Assembly: GCA_026129095.1 (NCBI GenBank)
Contig: JAHCIT010000006.1
Coordinates: 195,611 to 259,610, forward strand
Source of the DNA: Deltaproteobacteria bacterium
GTDB lineage: Bacteria > JAGRBM01 > JAHCIT01
Length of the DNA stretch: 64,000 nt
Direction of reading: 5' to 3'
The position numbers and the translations under genes were made by a program. The notes beneath the pieces are model-generated. The model was not told where the DNA came from and did no database searches. It saw nothing but the letters and a program-made list of their open reading frames with translations. This document shows, piece after piece, positions 62,327 to 64,000 of this stretch (the first letter of the stretch is position 1; each line of letters opens with the position of its first letter).

Positions 62327-62453
62327 CGCATTACCTCGCTAGCACCTGCCCCGGCCTCGCGGGGCGATGCCCAAGGCTATACCGGCCACCGGAAGGCGCG
62401 GGCAAGTGGACGGACGACGGCCACATTCGACTATCCCTCCCTGCCGGAATGGC

Positions 62454-62459
62454 TATAAT
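62454..62459 (+). promoter_or_regulatory. TATAAT directly before the glycosyltransferase start
   Basis: A perfect TATAAT ends nine bases before the ATG at 62469. Transcription starting about seven bases after it would yield an mRNA with almost no leader. No ribosome site and no good -35 box are visible, so a leaderless message is possible but unproved. Confidence 0.35.
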
Positions 62460-62468
62460 GCCTGACGC

Positions 62469-63431
62469 ATGATGCCCCCCTCTACCATAAAGGTGGCGCC
62501 GCCGACCGTGTCGGTGGTGATACCGGTTTACAACAGCTCACGCACGATCCCGATCCTGGTGCCGCGGCTGAATACCGTGCTGATGCAGGCGGCCAGCCAG
62601 TTCGAGATCATCCTCGTCAATGACGGAAGCAAGGACGGGAGCTGGAACGAGATCGTCAAGTGCTGCGGCTATCTCCACTCCGTCCGGGGGATCAACCTGT
62701 CCCGGCACTACGGCCAGCACAACGCGCTCCTGTGCGGGATCCGGGCGGCGGCATTCGATGTCATCATCACCGTTGATGACGACCTGATGTTCCAGCCGGA
62801 GGACATTCCCAGGCTGCTCGGGAAGCTGGATCTGGACAAGGACGTCGTTTACGGGACGCCGGATACCGTTCCGCAGGGATGGCGCCGCCGCCTTGCCGAA
62901 AAGTTCAACGGGACCGTTCTCCGGCTCGCCATGAACTCCGAGCATGCCAGCAAGGCGAGCATGTTCCGGCTATTCCGGACGCGCCTGCGCGATGCGTTCG
63001 CGGACTACCAGTCGCCCTTTGTGTCCCTCGATGTGCTCCTGTCCTGGGCGACCACCCGGTTCACGCACGTCGCCGTCACGCCGAACGTGCGCACCACCAC
63101 CGCGCCTCAGGTTCCGCTCGGAAAACTGCTGGTTGACGCCTTGACGCTGGCTACCAGTTTCAATCCGCTGCTCCTCCGCCTGGTGAGCCTGAAAGGATTT
63201 GCCGTTACCGGTTTCGGCCTTGTCCTGTTTGCATGCGCGCTGGCGGGACTGATCTTTTCCGGACACGGCCTGGCGGGCATCGCCCTTCTCGCCGGCGTCG
63301 TCGTGACAGCCCTGGGGATGCAACTGGTCGCCACCGGAATCGTCGGCGAATACATCGCCCGCGTGCATCTCCGGAGCATGGGCAAGCCGTCCTACCTGAT
63401 CCGCGAGGAAGCCGAGCGGCTGGCGCAGTAG
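62469..63431 (+). CDS. Family 2 glycosyltransferase, dolichol-phosphate-mannose-synthase-like
   Basis: A 320-residue enzyme. The GT-A catalytic domain has SVVIPVYNSSRTIPILV, EIILVNDGSKDGSWNEI, RHYGQHNALLCGI and the metal motif ITVDDDLMFQPEDIP. Two C-terminal membrane segments (GFGLVLFACALAGLIF and GIALLAGVVVTALGMQL) match the ArnC/GtrB/DPM group that transfers a sugar to polyprenyl phosphate. The product could feed a GT-C enzyme such as the paralogues in this window, but they are not linked here. Start ATG 62469 or 62472; TATAAT lies just upstream. Confidence 0.9.
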   Translation: MMPPSTIKVAPPTVSVVIPVYNSSRTIPILVPRLNTVLMQAASQFEIILVNDGSKDGSWNEIVKCCGYLHSVRGINLSRHYGQHNALLCGIRAAAFDVIITVDDDLMFQPEDIPRLLGKLDLDKDVVYGTPDTVPQGWRRRLAEKFNGTVLRLAMNSEHASKASMFRLFRTRLRDAFADYQSPFVSLDVLLSWATTRFTHVAVTPNVRTTTAPQVPLGKLLVDALTLATSFNPLLLRLVSLKGFAVTGFGLVLFACALAGLIFSGHGLAGIALLAGVVVTALGMQLVATGIVGEYIARVHLRSMGKPSYLIREEAERLAQ

Positions 63432-63448
63432 CGGAAGCACCGCTTCCG
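63432..63448. terminator. Short hairpin between convergent genes
   Basis: CGGAAGC-ACC-GCTTCCG, a perfect seven-base stem with a three-base loop, immediately follows the glycosyltransferase stop. It lacks a T-run, so intrinsic termination is only possible. Confidence 0.3.
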
Positions 63449-63457
63449 GCGTCGCGA

Positions 63458-64000
63458 CTACTCCGCGGCCGGGACCGGTGCGTGAGCGTTCCTGGCCGCG
63501 ACGGCCTGGTCCCACGCCTCCTGGAAATAGAACTGGTACAAGGCCTCCCGGTTCAGGTCGTAGATGATCCGCTCGGCGACGCGGCCCGCGCTGAACAGGT
63601 CGATCCGGAGCGGCCCGGTGAAGGTGGAAACCCTCGGGAACGTCCGCACATGGACGGGTCTTTCCTCCCGGATGTCGTGAAAGACGATTGTTCCCGATGA
63701 ATCCTTGATCGTCGTTTCCACCTGGAAAATCTCGCCGGAAAAGCTGGGCAGGATTCCCAGCGTGTAGCGGGAAACGGCCGTGTAGTAGCCGTAATCCCCT
63801 ACGGACGAAATCCGCACGTCGGCAACGAGGTCGGGGTCCTGAATGTCAGCACCCACGCTTTCAAACATCCGGGACCCGGCATAGGCCAAGTGCGTGGCCC
63901 GCCCGGCCATTTCCGGCACGCCAAAGCGCCGGACGTAGAAGTGATCGACGGGGGATCCGTTGACGGTTCGTTCCGACGAAACGGCCAGCCTCATCGTTAA
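63458..64000 (-). CDS. Unknown protein, partial (runs off the right edge)
   Basis: The frame is open to the window edge; an ATG at 63994 starts MRLAVSSERTVNG, but the true start may lie beyond. About 178 residues are visible. They look like a strand-rich domain with YTLGILPSFSGEIFQVETTIKD and IVFHDIREERPVHVRTFPRV, then a C-terminal helix (RIIYDLNREALYQFYFQEAWDQAVAARN). I do not recognise the family; the arrangement recalls periplasmic or lipoprotein-type envelope proteins. It is convergent with the glycosyltransferase, with 27 bp between stops. Confidence 0.6.
   Translation of the reverse strand, partial: LTMRLAVSSERTVNGSPVDHFYVRRFGVPEMAGRATHLAYAGSRMFESVGADIQDPDLVADVRISSVGDYGYYTAVSRYTLGILPSFSGEIFQVETTIKDSSGTIVFHDIREERPVHVRTFPRVSTFTGPLRIDLFSAGRVAERIIYDLNREALYQFYFQEAWDQAVAARNAHAPVPAAE

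Noticed and set aside
62327-62468. Cobalamin riboswitch before the iron/cobalamin-type importer
   Set aside because: Only a short GCCCCG...CGGGGC hairpin is visible; no B12 box or long conserved core could be found on the minus strand.

Overview
The window reads as one dense, GC-rich (roughly 60%) chromosome segment of a free-living Gram-negative bacterium. It carries outer-membrane machinery (Tol-Pal, a BamA/TamA-type barrel, a TolC channel), a pilMNOPQ type IV pilus cluster, a hopanoid-type hydroxysqualene dehydroxylase and a three-subunit PurS/PurQ/PurL FGAM synthetase. The mix suggests a deltaproteobacterial-type lineage (Myxococcota/Desulfobacterota-like or a neighbouring uncultured phylum). 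That placement is inference. I see no rRNA, tRNA, transposase, phage gene or CRISPR array. Several genes overlap by 1-4 bases, and GTG, TTG and one apparent CTG start are used.

Layout. 1-7 kb: a MarR fragment, a multispanning membrane protein, a hemerythrin, small redox/lipid-type proteins, RecG and a GDPD phosphodiesterase. 7-11.2 kb: a TetR-TolC-MacA-MacB(ATPase) export operon with a clear TetR operator but no permease gene. 11.3-20.6 kb: a small unknown protein, a YycJ-type hydrolase, then purB-purC-purS-purQ-purL-purF-pyrE and a lipoprotein. 20.6-27.2 kb (minus strand): a lipoprotein, and pilQ, P, O, N, M preceded by an XRE-type regulator whose promoter is covered by a palindrome. 27.5-34 kb: a TPR protein, an AgmX/PglI-type domain protein, UvrA and NnrU. 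34-38.3 kb: tolQ-tolR-tolA-tolB-pal ending in a strong terminator. 38.4-41.2 kb: a membrane protein, YhhQ, FtsB and a di-iron protein. 41.6-48.6 kb (minus strand): a lipid-metabolism run (UbiB-like kinase, acyl-CoA dehydrogenase, MaoC hydratase, an aminotransferase-fold protein, HpnE, a crotonase).

48.8-51.8 kb: two tandem paralogous membrane proteins, related to the one at 255-1631, that share a perfect 271-bp internal tract. 52-55.1 kb: a barrel protein and a ParA-type ATPase fused to two zinc-finger motifs, followed by a ribbon-helix-helix partner. 55.2-64 kb: monothiol glutaredoxin and BolA, a FecR-domain protein, MarC, a thioredoxin-like [2Fe-2S] ferredoxin, a double-GAF histidine kinase, an iron/cobalamin-type ABC importer, a family 2 glycosyltransferase and a partial gene.

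The most unusual items are: (i) the aminotransferase-fold protein at 43758-45506, which has lost the PLP lysine and other cofactor residues and carries long basic tails; (ii) the ParA with two identical-spacing CxxC-x22-CxxxC fingers plus an RHH partner; (iii) the apparent gene-conversion tract between the tandem membrane proteins; (iv) the CTG start of purQ; and (v) promoter/operator architectures at the pil locus and at TGACC-N4-GGTC palindromes. All calls come from reading the sequence; no database search was run.
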